DNA of 64,000 nt, from NCBI RefSeq assembly GCF_014905175.1, contig NC_057789.1:12576876-12640875 (forward strand), read 5' to 3'. This DNA comes from Aphidius gifuensis (lineage: Eukaryota > Arthropoda > Insecta > Hymenoptera > Braconidae). This document shows positions 1 to 11,946 of this stretch, piece after piece. Positions within the stretch are counted from its first letter, which is position 1. The number at the start of each line of letters is the position of its first letter. The notes under the pieces are model-generated. The model searched no databases. It was not told the DNA's origin and saw only the letters and a program-made list of their open reading frames with translations. The position numbers and the translations under genes were made by a program.

Positions 1-429
1 CCTTTAAGAAATTCTAATTTAGTGATTGTTTCGCGAGAATAATAATAACTTTTGTGGTAATTTAAATTGTGTAAAAATCAAGCGTCATCGTTGTGTCAAT
101 TTAGAGTCAGTGTTCTGTTTTTGTGTGTAAAATAAACGACTGGATTGCTTCCCAATCCCGTCGAATAATTTCCGGGTTCGTATTTAATTAATCTGACGGG
201 CCGTTTGAATTTAAATAATTGTCAGCGTCTGACTCCACAACGACCGCATGGTTTTAACTTCTCTCTTTTCACGCGACGCGCGAATATTGTTAATAAACTA
301 ATTAAATAGTTTAAGGGTTTTTTGTATCGCATTTTCATGTAAAAGTTAACTTGCTCGAAATTAAAATAAATTGTGCTTCGCTTTTTTATGAAATTACAGG
401 CGTTGTCTAACATTATTTTTATTGAATTA
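1..429. other. AT-rich sequence, no gene recognised
   Basis: I see no supportable coding region. Short open frames here have no recognisable motif. An AATAAA followed by a GC-richer stretch (about 131-170) could be the tail of an old retroelement, but nothing else confirms this. Confidence 0.4.
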
Positions 430-544
430 TTGTGTTACTTTTTCGCGTATTTTTCAGGTTCCTTTTTACCTCTCCCTACATTACGTAAAATCGTCTCCCT
501 ACCCTTCTAATGTACCTTCACTGGGCAGGATAAACAGGGTTAAA
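430..544 (+). repeat. Interspersed repeat R1, left copy
   Basis: About 110 bp that reappears as the reverse complement at 47376-47485. Shared landmarks are GTATTTTTCAGGTTCC, the TACCTCTCCCTACA segment and the CAGGATAAACAGGGTTA end. The TTTTTCAGGTTCC part looks like a splice acceptor, so the repeat may derive from an exon edge, but no reading frame is convincing. Confidence 0.6.
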
Positions 545-1017
545 TTAAATACACATCTAGTTGGATTATTTTATTGGACAAAATCCCTATGTCTAGTAAA
601 TGATCTGGCTACGATATTTCAATATATTATTATATAGTAATAAAGTTAGTAATTGTTGATATAAATGATCAATAACAGTAAGAACGATATATGATTTCAA
701 AAAGTGAGTGAAATAATTGACACTCAGTACAGCATTCAGAACGACCAAAAGCCACATTGTTTTAACAATTGAGACTTCAATTTAAAAACTTGATTAAATA
801 ATTTTATAAAAATTAATTAACAATGTAACGGATTACTTAAAGCTATTTATGTGATAACGCGATATTTTTTTAAACAACAAAATACATTGATACAATGTCA
901 AAATTACGAATGATCAAATTACAAAAACAAAAATATACTACGACAAAACTACAAAAACAAAAATATATTACGATAAAATGACTTCAATAGAATTAACTAT
1001 TTTAATCTTAATTTTTT

Positions 1018-2181
1018 TACGGAGGCTAGGAGCCGAAAGGCTCAGCCGCAGTATTGGATTTATCCCCCAAAAAAAAAAAATGTTCATAACTTCTAAACTA
1101 ATTGTCGTAAAGACTTCGGATTTGGCCCAAAAGAAGCGGCTTTAAGAATTCTATCGCCCTTGATAGAAAAGCCATATCTATTCGGCTATTTTTTTTTTTT
1201 TTCCCAAAAAACGAAAATAAAAAAAATTGTGTTTTTTTTTTTTTTTTTGCACGAAAAATACTATTCGTACGATAAAAATTCATTTGAAAAAGTTATAGAA
1301 TTTTGAAGAACAATTATTTTAAGCCTAATATGAAACCTCTGCGACTACTCCATTTTGAGTTATAGCTTGTGCCGTTTTCATTTTTTAGGCAAACAATAAC
1401 TCGTGATGAAATGGTGTTAGAGACTTCATATTAAGCTTAAAACATGCGTATTCGAAAATTCTATCGCCTCTTTGGAAAAATTTTGATCTACGGATCACAT
1501 TTTTCATAAAAATTAAAAAAAAACCATTTTTTTTTTTTCGGAAAAAAAAAAAAGTGACTGAACAGATAATGCTCTTTTTTATGAGGGCGATGGAGTTTCT
1601 AAAGACGCTTTGTTTGAGCCTAATACGAAGTCTTTACTACAATTTTATCAAAAGTTATTGCTTTTCTAGTTTTCGAGTAATTTTTTAAAAACGCTCTAAC
1701 TTTCGAGAAAATCGTCCTAGATACTTTGTATAAGACTTAAAAAGCATGTGTGGAAACATCCTACAACTTTTAGTCAAAACTTTTTTCAAAAAAAATTATA
1801 GTTTTCATAAAATAGTAAAAAATAGAATTTTTGAAATATTTTTGTCTCTTTTGTTTCAAAAATAGAAAAAAATTGACTATTGGAATCAGGATAAATTCCT
1901 TGAGGGGCGATAGAGTTTTAAAAACCACGTTTTTTGAGCCTAATATGAAGTCATTTCGTTGATTCTAACAGAAGTTATAGCTTGCCTTAACTTGAACGAA
2001 AAAAAAAAAAAAAATCGATTTTCAAAAAAATAAAAAAAAATGTACTATCACTGTATTGTTACTTTTAAAAACCATTTAAGAGATAAAATTTAACACGGCC
2101 CTAGCCGGAGTATTGAAAATTTTTAATTTTCAACGGTAACGCGGGACACACGCCCCAACAAACGTTACCAGATCTTTTTTT
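1018..2181 (+). repeat. Interspersed repeat R2, long copy
   Basis: A roughly 1.16-kb repeat with a second, shorter copy in the same orientation at 46368-47102. Both begin near ACGG followed by a GAGCCGAAA/GGCTCAGCCGCAG stem and end in CGCGGGMCACACGCCCCAACAA and GTTACCAGATC. The interior contains diverged modules of the type 'AGTTATAGCTTG' and 'CTATCGCC' and long A/T homopolymers. No terminal inverted repeat or coding capacity is visible, so the class is unknown. A Helitron-like origin is conceivable because of the terminal hairpin, but the expected TC...CTRR ends were not found. Confidence 0.65.
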
Positions 2182-2862
2182 CTTCGTTTATGCTCTCTTT
2201 TTTTTAGTTAGGCGTTTTTATGGTATGTCGAATACTAATTAATCGATATAATAAAGTTCCTTTATCGGTAGAAGTTAGTACCGTTCTGATGTATACTATA
2301 ATAGTATTGACTTGTGATGTTCTGCGGTAAAACGCATGAACTTTTTAATTTTTATTTTATAGCCACTATTTAAAGTCGACAGATGGAACTGTTATGATGC
2401 GACTATTAATGACTCACCAAAAATCAATAATAGAATAGAACGCTGGCATCATGGTTTCAATAGCAGTATACATTAGACCTATTCAAAAAAAAAAAATATT
2501 TTTTTTTTTGGCCTCCAGTGCATGAAAATTTTTGTTCTCAATGAAAATGACAAAATAGATTAAAAATTTTTTTTTTCCGATTTTTATTGAAACGTCACAA
2601 TGGCATAATTGATTTTTATTGGAATAAATCACGACCAAAGCGCGGTGTCAACTGAAAACAGTCATAACTTGGCCAAATTTAAAGATATAGACGTCATATT
2701 GTGCTTGTTTTAAAGGTTATAAAAAACTCTACAGCTAATTTTTAATGATTTTTTATGCTACTATTTCCGTTTCATTCGAAAAACAGACAATTATCGTTAC
2801 CAAATGCTACTCTTATAGAGAGCATACAATAGAAATTGGGACGTACCGTAATTAGGATTATG
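2182..2862. other. No gene recognised
   Basis: AT-rich sequence with homopolymer runs. I see no supportable gene, RNA or repeat boundary here. Confidence 0.4.
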
Positions 2863-3512
2863 GCCATCATGACCGTCCGTCGTTTTTTTTTTTAGACTCG
2901 TTTTGTGTAGTTTTGCCAAGTTCAAAATAAGGGACTTAGTTTTTTTTTGTGAAATTTAATTATATAATAAAACCGAGTTAAGTAAAAAATTTTACTGATA
3001 TAATAATGTAAATATTTATTGTTTGGCTACAATTACAGCTAAGTAAAAAATATAGCTAAGGGAAAAATTAAACTGGTAATATTATGTAGATATTGGTTGT
3101 TCAGCTATAATTTAAGCTATGTAGAAAATTTAACTGAGTTAAATATTGCAGATTTCGGTGTGTGGCTACAATGACAATTAAGTAAAAAATCTAGCTAAGT
3201 GAAGAATCTAGCTGAGTAAAAGAATGTAAATATTGATTGTTTGGCTACAATTACAGCTAAGTAAAAAATCTAGCTAAGTAAAAAATTTTGCTGGTAAAAT
3301 AATGTAGAAATCGATTGTGTGGCTACAATTACAGCTAAGTAGAATAATTTAGATATCTAATTTTTTTTTTTTTTTTTTTTTTGGGACTTAATTTTTTTTT
3401 TTGGCAAATTTAATTATTTTTTCTAAGTCCATTATTTTGAACTTGGCAAAACTAGACAAAACTAGTCAAAAAATAAAAATGACTATGGACGGTCATGGAA
3501 GCCACAATGGAC
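2863..3512. mobile_element. Non-autonomous inverted-repeat element with internal tandem repeats
   Basis: About 75-bp imperfect terminal inverted repeats face each other. The left one (2863-2940) begins CATGACCGTCCGTCG and includes GTTTTGCCAAGTTCAAAATAA. The right one (3430-3512) carries the complement and ends GGACGGTCATGG. The interior (about 2990-3350) holds four to five diverged units of about 90 bp built from 'GTTTGGCTACAATTACAGC' and 'TAAGTAAAAAATCTAGC'. No coding region and no clear target duplication. Confidence 0.6.
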
Positions 3513-3557
3513 ACTAAGTCACGTCCCTCGCCACGGGCCTGAATTGCGATGTTTCTG

Positions 3558-5335
3558 TTTCCAGAAATTGAAGATGTAACTGCTGCTGCACGTTAAGCAA
3601 AGATTAATCAATTAAGAAACACACTCGAGAAGTGGGAAGATCGAGAAGGCAAACCTCAAAAATTAATAGTAACAAGTTTAAGTGAAAAAGTAATGCTGCA
3701 TATCGCAAGCTGTACAACAGTCAAAGCAATGTGGGACAAGCTTCATGAAGTTTATGAAAATAAAACAGAGACAAATACTTCCATGCTACAACAAGAGTGG
3801 TTTACTATCACTTTAACAGATGGTGGCAGTGAATTAATGCATATTTGGAAAATACAAGATTTAGCTTGTAAATTAAAATCACTCGGTGAAGAAATATCTG
3901 ATAGCATGATAATTATGAAGATACTGTTAACATAGCAATTCAGTCTAAGTTATTTTTTTACTGCTTGGGAATCGACATCTGCTGTATATCGTACACTTAC
4001 TAATTTTATTGCCAGATTACAGGCTGCTGAATCCAGATCAAACGTAAAAGTAATAGTTAAAACTGGTGAAGCATTCGCTGCCGAGAAATTCAATAAGAAT
4101 TACAATGTAAAGAAACCACAAAACAATGAAACGGGAAATAAAATAATTAAAAAGAGAATCTGCTTCCATTGTAATAAACCTGGACATTGGGCGAGAAATT
4201 TTCCCTAAAGAGGACAACAATTAACAAGATAAATGGAATAAAAATAAAGCTGGTAGTGCACTTATCTAAGAAGTACTATCAGTATCAACAAGTAACATGT
4301 CAAATAAAAACTGGTATATTGACTCTAGTGCTGCTCATCATGACGGGTAAAAAGGATTGGTTTTCTAATTCCGAAATTTTAGAAACTTAATTTGCAATTA
4401 AAATGGGTGATAGAAAGATAATTTATGCTGAAGCAAAAGGATTTATTAATATTAAGGCTTTCAATGGTGTTAAATGAGTAGATAAACATCTAAGTTTATA
4501 TATACCAGAATGAAAGTACAATTTATTTTCAGTGACTATTGCTTTAGTTAAAAATTTTACAATAACTACAAGCAATACAAGATGTCTTAAATAAAAATAA
4601 TAATATTGAAGTAATAAGTGAAACAGATGGAGGATTGTTTATCATGAAAATTCAAATGTTAAAATCACAAATAACAAGTAAATTTGTTAGCAAAAAAAAA
4701 ATGTCTCCGAAACTGGCATGAGATACTAGGTAACTAACATCATACACATATTCAAAATTTTTTAACTTACACAGGGAATACATACATCAACAAAACATAA
4801 GCTATGTGAAGCTTGTGTTATTGATAAAATGAAAGAATGAAAGGACGATCACATTAGACAACTGATTCTTCAAAATCAATTGAAATATGTGAAGTAATCC
4901 TTATGTGTACTTCATTGAAGGCAAAGATGAAGTACCTCAATGTATTAAAAATTACATAAATAAGGTTGAAAAAGAAACAGAAAAGAAAATACATTGAGAT
5001 CAGATAATGAGCATGAATTTATAAAAAAACAAATTGAAAATTCAATATTTGGACATAGTATTGAACAATAAACAAGTATACTATACACATCTAGGCGGAG
5101 TGGCAAAGCTTGAGGAGAAAATAAGACCATTGTTGAATCAGCAAGAACAATGTTTTATGCAGCAAATTTACCTATAGGTACCTATAGATACCTATATCTA
5201 TGTGCTGAAATAATCAACTTAGCAGTATATTAAACGAAACAGGAACCAGTTCAATTGAAAATAAAACACCATTGGAGCTATGGACTAAAATGAAAATAAA
5301 TTTGAATAATTTTGAGGTAAAAATGATAATAACAC
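3558..5335 (+). pseudogene. Degenerate Ty1/copia retrotransposon gag-pol
   Basis: Successive pieces in several frames match the order of a copia polyprotein. A gag segment (about 3600-3935) contains LHEVYENKTE, as in UBN2-type gag. A CCHC zinc knuckle (4161-4202) reads CFHCNKPGHWARNF, with the last Cys changed to Phe. A protease-like segment WYIDSSAAHHMTG lies at about 4313-4345. Integrase remnants follow, including a GAG-pre-integrase-like NWHEILGN, CEACVIDKM (about 4808) and LRSDNEHEFI (about 4994). Stops and frameshifts are frequent. No reverse transcriptase and no LTRs were found, so this is a truncated dead copy. Confidence 0.8.
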
Positions 5336-5545
5336 AAGCTATTCACTAGTTATAATAAAAGTTTAACGGATTGTTTGGAAAAAAAGTCCTCCTTTATTTT
5401 TAGTATGTAAACTCTTATTTCTGGTTTTTGAAGTGAAACTTCTTTAGAATGGGCAGTAAAAAAAAAAAAAACAAAAGATGGATGCAACGAAAGTAACGGT
5501 ATGAAGGTAAGTAATTTTAAATTATTTTATATCTTGTTTTATTTA

Positions 5546-6715
5546 TCTAAACAAAAAAAGAAACACAGTTTTTTTTACAAAAAGGAGCGTCAAGTATTCG
5601 AAATTCCCACTAATTATGTGATTATAGTAATTTTATTTTATATTGATATTTATTAATTTTTTAGATACAAGAAGATATAATACCAAAATAAGTCAAGAAG
5701 GAAATATTTAACGCATATAATTAAGTCTTAATCTTTGACAAAATTTTATACTTGACCCCGCCCGGTTCTTCCCAAATAAAATTTGAAGCCTACACACGTC
5801 TCGACAACAGAGTTAATGGTATTTTCCAATTATATCCATTATTATATATATATACCCTTCACATTTTATCTAGGCTTAGGACTGGCAGCGTACAATCTTG
5901 TTACCTTGCCGGCGTGTTTAAAAAAATATATATATACATATATATATATACCTCTATACATATATATATATATATATACTTATTTCGTCAATCAACAATT
6001 CAATAATGAATGCGTATGACACAATATGACACGAGCGCCGAATATATATTTTACAGTGTAAAAGGTGGTGTCCACTATGCAATTTTCCCAGATATCACCA
6101 AAAAATCTAAATGAATATAGTTACAATGCTAATAAGCTAAGGGTTTAAACTCACGATAAGCCTAGTTTCGCTTGTAAAGCGCACTGAGCATGCACAACAA
6201 GTTTTGTTTCATGCTTAGATCACTCAGAATTACGTCAGCCATGTTTACAAGCAAAAGTTAGCTTGTCGTGCGTTTGAGCTCTAAGACATTAATTTAATAT
6301 AATTCAAATACTTTTCATAGATTTTCAAAAAAATCACACTTGACACGCTCTATTCTTGTCTTTTTTATATGAAACTACTATAATAAAGTTGCAAGGTTGT
6401 GACTGCGCATACATTTATGTTGAAAGTGAACGACTACTAAATTTCAGTAGATCTGCATTAGTGTGAAAGTCTTTAAATTTTATTTGGGAAGAACCGGGCG
6501 GGGTCAAGTATAAAATTTTGTCAAAGATTAAGACTTAATTATATGCGTTAAATATTTCCTTCTCGACTTATTTTGGTATTACATCTTTTTGTATCTAAAA
6601 AATTAATAAATATCAATATAAAATAAAATTACTATAATCACATAATTAGTGGGAATTTTGAATACGCTCCTTTTTGTAAAAAAAACTGTGTTTCTTTTTT
6701 TGTTTAGATATCACA
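5546..6715. mobile_element. Long-inverted-repeat (foldback) DNA element, about 1.17 kb
   Basis: The two ends are near-perfect reverse complements over about 240 bp (about 5546-5790 and 6472-6715). They share AAACAAAAAAAGAAACACAG at the outer ends and GACCCCGCCCGGTTCTTCCC at the inner ends. The interior carries a (TA)n tract and no transposase. The low divergence between arms suggests a fairly recent insertion or arm homogenisation. Target duplication unclear. Confidence 0.75.
5927..5983. repeat. (TA)n / (TATACA)n microsatellite
   Basis: Nearly uninterrupted TA dinucleotides with interspersed C, inside the foldback element. Open frames across it are low-complexity artefacts. Confidence 0.9.
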
Positions 6716-7413
6716 TCTTTTTGTAAAGTCCTTCAATCATTCGATAGAAAAAACTATAATATTAAGAAGTATATAAAATTACTTGGTACCATCCGTATTA
6801 ATTTTTGTTCGTTCTAAAAAAAAAAATATGTAAGCATTTTTTGCATTACTTCACCAGTTTTTGCTAGCAACGAACAAATTATCAATTTTTATCCGGCTAG
6901 TATTTTTGCGGAAATAACTGACAAAATAACTAACTTTATACGTAGAACCCAATCAGCGCCAAATTGGCAAATTTAAGAAGCTCGAGGTACAGGACATATT
7001 TTGTCCCATTTACAATGTACGGAGTTGACTCTTTTTCTTTCTAGTCTTCTTGGTAGAACCACAAATGTGAATTTTAGAAGTGGGTATTCCTTTGATTAAG
7101 CAATTATCATTTTTACTTGATCATTCAAATTTATTGATGTAGAGTAGACTTAAAACAATGATATCATTAATTTTGAGGACTTCAATCTTTCTTAGAATTT
7201 TCGTTGATCTAAAACAATCGACACATGTACCAACCCATTCGTGCCACAATGATAGTGATTGATTAATAAGTTTCTTGTAAAGTGAATGTGTTACGTGCGA
7301 ATTATATGCGTTTTTTGTGCGGAATCCGCAATTTTTGTGCGTTTTTTTTTGTTTTTTATAGTCTGGTTCGATTGTGCTATAAATACATACATGTGCTAAC
7401 TTTACAGACCTGG
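6716..7413. other. No gene recognised
   Basis: AT-rich sequence with no recognisable coding or structural feature. Confidence 0.35.
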
Positions 7414-7620
7414 GATTCGCGCCTATATCCCAACAACATATGGCGCACGCACTATCGATGCGATATTAAATACTATATGACATATATAAAGGATTTTTTA
7501 CACCATCTAAATATGTTAGTTTTTTTGCTCTATAGACAGATGCTTTTAGCAGCTGATTTTGATATTGAAAAATAAATCCTTTCGTAAATAATTTCGTAAA
7601 TAAAAATATTTTATATTTCT
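7414..7620 (+). repeat. Repeat family R3, copy 1
   Basis: Starts GATTCGCGCCTATATCCCAAC and continues through ATCGATGCGATATT, a TATATAAAGG box and an AATAAATCCTTTCG stretch. Related copies occur at 8818-8985, 9329-9395 and 9765-9900. A TATA box followed by AATAAA inside the unit resembles an LTR promoter and polyadenylation segment, but TG...CA ends and target duplications were not seen. Confidence 0.6.
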
Positions 7621-7634
7621 TTTTACATATCCTC

Positions 7635-8722
7635 ACTGAGAGAAATTTTAACTAAGAATTACAAACGTAAAAGAAAAAATTACAAAATAAATAGTAAAAA
7701 CTGCGTTCCCCCGTCATTTATAAGAATTATTCGTATATTGATAGATAATTTTTACAATAAAATTACGTAAAAAATCTGGCCATTGACTATATATACACTA
7801 CTAAGCCATAAAATTTACACAATTTTATTGTAATTTCTGTTGAAAAAAATGACTAAATTCACGACACTCACAAGTAAATTTTAGCAGGCTGAGAATTTAC
7901 CCACTACCGGTTTTAGAATTTACTAAATTTTATTACAAATTTTATTTAAAAGTTGGACATTTTTTGTGTTAAGTTGGGCAGTTTGTGCTAGATTCACGGA
8001 GAATAGCAAACGATTCCCGGCAACATTTTTTCTTTTCTGTTTACACGCTCAAAACTCGAAAACTAATTGTTAAATAGAAAAAAGTTATTCTTGATAAATT
8101 GTTTAGAAATAAATAACCAACAATAAACCTCGCTTAACCCCATACCTAGCTTCAACAGATATAAGGCTGTAGAAATGCTTGAAATTACATGACAGTTCAA
8201 TCATTTGTTCAATTGGTCGGCCATCTTTGTGTTATTTCGCCCCACAAACAGAACTTTTACAAAGCTATATAGTAAAAAATATTTAAGTCTATGCTAACTT
8301 TTATATGTGTACATGATAATTTTTATTATATATATAAGAATATTTATTAAAATGTGCAGTATTTTTTATTCAACCATATAATAATTTTTATTGTTTTCAC
8401 TAAACATGTATGTTCTTTATTTAATTAACTCATAACGCATAATCTAAGAGATTAATCAAAAAAAGTAATTCTTCATAAATTGTTTAGAATTGAATTTTCA
8501 ATAATAAACTTTACTCAACCCCATGTCTATCTGCAATGGATAACGATGTATAGAGGCTTGAAGTAACCTAGCAATTTTCTGACATTTTACACATTTTACA
8601 TAATTTTATTGTAGAATTCCGACTCTCGCGGCCAGTCCCAGAAATAAAACAAAAATTACAAAGTACTATAGTAATTTCTACTCAACCATGATTTTAATTT
8701 TTAGTTAAAATTTCTCTCAATG
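7635..8722. mobile_element. Inverted-repeat element, about 1.1 kb
   Basis: The ends share CA(C/T)TGAGAGAAATTTTAACTA, at about 7635 on the + strand and as the complement ending near 8722. The interior contains two diverged copies of a module with 'CTCGAAAACTAATTG' and 'CAATAAACCTCGCTTAACCCC' (about 8035-8260 and 8455-8600), also present at 11015-11230. No transposase, so non-autonomous. The superfamily is not assigned. Confidence 0.55.
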
Positions 8723-8817
8723 CTGTAAAAAAAAAAAACTCATTAAACTTGACGGAAAGAAAAATAAACAATAACAACATAAGACTTGGGAACATAGGTT
8801 AAAGTATCATTATTTGC

Positions 8818-8985
8818 GATTCGCGCCATCGATGCGATATTGAATACTATACTGACATGTATAAAGGTTTTTTCACACCATCTAAATATGTTAGCTTTGT
8901 TGCTCTATAGACCGATGCTTCTGGCAGCTGATTTAGATAATCGAAAATAAATCCTTTCGTAAATAAAAATATTTTATATTTTTGT
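8818..8985 (+). repeat. Repeat family R3, copy 2
   Basis: Carries GATTCGCGCCATCGATGCGATATT, lacking the 'CTATATCCCAACAACATATGGCGC' portion of copy 1, then TATAAAGG, CATCTAAATATGTTAGC and AATAAATCCTTTCG, as in copy 1. Confidence 0.55.
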
Positions 8986-9082
8986 TTTCACATGATGTAA
9001 AAAAAAAAACTCATTAAACTTAATGGAAAAAAAAATAAACAATAACATGTGACTTGGGACCATAGCTTAATAGTATATTTCG

Positions 9083-9310
9083 TTACAAGTGCCCACTCAG
9101 AGAGTGTGCTCTCAACGAATTTGGAGGGGCAAGCACGAGCCTTGGCGAGTGTTTCCCCCTCAAATGAGATGGAAAACTCTCTGATTGGGCACATGACAGG
9201 CTTATATTATATTTTAGGAACAGTGAAGTGAAATAATGTGAATTTCCAAAAAGCGCACTACCCCTCTTACGCTTTGGAAATTCACACATTATTCCCACTG
9301 CCCTTGTAAC
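9083..9310. mobile_element. Nested double-hairpin foldback element
   Basis: Outer ends GTTACAAG (9083) and CTTGTAAC (to 9310) enclose two separate palindromes. The first has arms GTGCCCACTCAGAGAGT (9089-9105) and ACTCTCTGATTGGGCAC (9176-9192). The second has arms of about 31-34 bp, 9221-9254 and 9270-9300, which share TGTGAATTTCC...GGAAATTCACA. No coding capacity. It looks like a miniature foldback element or two nested miniature elements. Confidence 0.6.
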
Positions 9311-9328
9311 ATAAAGTATCATTATTTA

Positions 9329-9620
9329 ATTTGCGCCATCGATGCGATATTGGATACTGTGGTAAATATAAAGGTTTCCCACACCATCTACTACTACCTT
9401 GCACAATGTCAAATTGCTCTGGACTTGGAAACCATATTGCTTTGATCTGATTTGGTTTTATAATGTTTGTCAGAGTGCAGTAAGGTTTTAAATAATCTTT
9501 AAGAAAAACGCAATTTCTAAAAATGATTTTAAAGTTTAAAAAGGTATACATCTCAAAAATCTGTTTTATTTTATTAAAAGATTCAATTAATTTATAAGAT
9601 GATCAGAAGACAGAATATTT
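9329..9620 (+). repeat. Direct duplication, copy 1 (contains R3 copy 3)
   Basis: A segment of about 290 bp is repeated in direct orientation at 9822-10150. Shared landmarks include GCTCTGGACTTGG, TTTTATAATGTTTGTCAGAG, GTAAGGTTTT, CGCAATTTCT and GATCAGAAGACA. The 5' part belongs to repeat family R3. Confidence 0.6.
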
Positions 9621-9764
9621 TCACATCAATCAAATAATATATTTCAAAAGGCACAAGAAACAAAGGCACGATAAAGACAAAAGGATGTATGCATAAACAA
9701 AGGTCACGTTTATCAGTAAGCATGTGTATGTTGTATATTAGCACACATTAGCACTCCTGATGGT

Positions 9765-10150
9765 AGAATTCGCGCCTATATCCCAACGGCATATGGCGCG
9801 CGCACCATCGCTGCGATATTGAATACTGTAGCACCAACGATGCGATATGAATACTGTATATGATATAAATAAAGGTTCTTTCACACCATTCTACTATTAT
9901 TGCTCAATTTTTATTTTATAAGGTTGTGAATTGCTCTGGACTTGGCAGCCATAATGCTTTGATCCGATTTTGGTTTTATAATGTTTGTCAGAGTGCGGTA
10001 AGGTTTTATAAGAATTTCAAGAAAAGCGCAATTTCTGAAAATCATTTTGAAGTTTAAAAGAAAAGTATACTTCTAAAAAATCTGTTTTTTTTTTTATAAA
10101 AAAGTGTGATATTGATTTAATAAAATGATCAGAAGACATAATATATTTAT
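9765..10150 (+). repeat. R3 copy 4 plus direct duplication, copy 2
   Basis: Begins GAATTCGCGCCTATATCCCAAC, closest to R3 copy 1. An internal partial duplication of CGATGCGATAT...ATACTGTA is present. From about 9822 it matches 9329-9620. Confidence 0.55.
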
Positions 10151-10224
10151 CTGATCAATCATATTTTAAAATAATTTTCCGAGGAATTGGAGGGTTAGGG
10201 TTAGCTTTGTGTCGATAATATATA

Positions 10225-10296
10225 GGCACGGTAGTTAAATCTCGTTCTCACACTTTTTTTTTTTTTCTCATACTTGACGCGAGGCACTACCGTGCC
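10225..10296. repeat. Hairpin with GGCACGGTAG arms
   Basis: A perfect 10-bp inverted repeat, GGCACGGTAG (10225-10234) and CTACCGTGCC (10287-10296), spaced by a pyrimidine-rich loop with a 14-T run. Two TTAGGG units lie just upstream (about 10192-10204). Function unknown. Confidence 0.45.
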
Positions 10297-10583
10297 TCTC
10301 GATTTATTCCCTTGACAACGATACGAAAAAATTTGTTTAAAATTTGTTTCAAAATTTTAGTTTCATGAAAGATTTAAGAGACAAAGGTGAATATTAAAAT
10401 TGAAACTTTTATTATATACAATATATAATTTATTATATTATTTTTTATCAAATAATGAGTATTTAAAATTAATCTGTTAAATAAACAAATAATACACAAG
10501 ATAATGGTTATTCAAGTGCTTGACATAATATGACAGCAACATCATAATCACAATACCGAACAACAATAAATAATATGTGCACG

Positions 10584-11240
10584 GAGAGAAATTTTTCCTA
10601 CTACGCTTTAGTAAAAAATATTTAAGTTTACCGTAGAATTTCCACTTATAAAAATATGCTATATCAATTTTTAGAATTTACTAGTTTATATTGTAATTTA
10701 TTCCGGTAGAAGTCACGAATATTTAGTATACTTAGTAGCATATTTTCGTAGATCTAAAATTTACCGACTGCTGATTGCAAGTTTTACGAAAGTATATAGT
10801 ATTTTTTCTTCGATTCACAAAACATTATTTTTTTTTTTAATTAGTTTGAAATAGATTAATTTGATAGTTTTCAATCAAATAAAAATATGACCAATAAATA
10901 AAAAATTAAAAATAGCATTACTCATGTACAGATTAACATAAAAATAATAATATTATTATTTAAAAATAATAAGTAAATTTCAGAAAACAAAGAAAAAATT
11001 TTTTTTTTTTCTTTTACACGGTCATAGCTCGAAAACTAATTGAAAAATAAAAAAAATGTATTCTTCGTAATTTGTTCAAAATTAAATTTGCAACAATAAA
11101 CCTCGCTTTACCCCATATCTATGTTCAACAGAATTAGCTGTAGGAAGGTTTGAATTTACATGACATTAAATGATTAGTCCCGTCAGTCGTCCATCTTGTA
11201 TGTCATCCAATAATTTTTCTTATTCTACCACCCGAATTTT
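10584..11240 (+). repeat. Diverged copy of the 7635-8722 element
   Basis: Starts CGGAGAGAAATTTTTCCTAC, resembling the end of the 7.6-kb element. At 11015-11230 it repeats the module with CTCGAAAACTAATTG, CAATAAACCTCGCTT and CCCCATATCTA. The right end is not clear. Confidence 0.5.
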
Positions 11241-11946
11241 TACGATATTTTTTTGTAAATTATTATAAAGTGTACCGGACTTTTAAGTATTAAATAAGCC
11301 AAAATTACTAAAGTTACGGCAAAAATGGCGGCTTCCTATTCGACCATATTCAGCAGCGGAAGTTGTCAATGCTCAGTGTTGGTTATGTAATGTTTCAGCG
11401 TGCTTTGAATGAACAAGGACAATATTTTTTGTTATAAATAATTAAATAATTATACGAACAAAGTGACTTGAAAAAAAGCTGTGTTAACGTAAGTACTGAT
11501 TGTTTATTTTAAATCAATAATTGAGTCAAGAATATTCATTGAAAATCAAGTGTTTTTAAGTAAAAAAAATCTCATTTAAAAAACATAACCTCTCAGTCAA
11601 GTTTACTTTGATTAATTATTTATTATTGATCAAGATCAAAATGCGGTGAGAATAAAAATAATTGCAGTCAGCTGGTTAAATTTTTGAAAATTAAATACAA
11701 CCATGAGACATTTTTATTTTTACTAAATAGATCTTTAAATGTTTAAATTAATTGTTCAATTTTTTTTTTATTTTTATTTTTTATATTTGTTTGTTTGACA
11801 ATTGTCAAAATAAAAATGTGATTGAGATATTTATTTTTCAAAAATTTTTCAAGTTGCTGAAATCATAATATTTAAAAACTTCAATTCTTGAACACCAAAC
11901 TATAAATAAAACAAGTAACTAATCATCAGTGTTTTTTCAATTATAG
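11241..11946. other. No gene recognised
   Basis: AT-rich upstream region of the spliced gene that follows. It may hold an unrecognised first exon or promoter (an AACACCA...CATCAGTG segment lies near 11925), but nothing is conclusive. Confidence 0.35.

Noticed and set aside
5752..6019. Open frames across the TA microsatellite
   Set aside because: Tyr/Ile runs come from (TA)n; they sit inside a foldback element.
10190..10206. Two TTAGGG units as telomeric repeat
   Set aside because: Only two units, next to a hairpin in internal sequence; insufficient for a telomere or an interstitial telomeric array.
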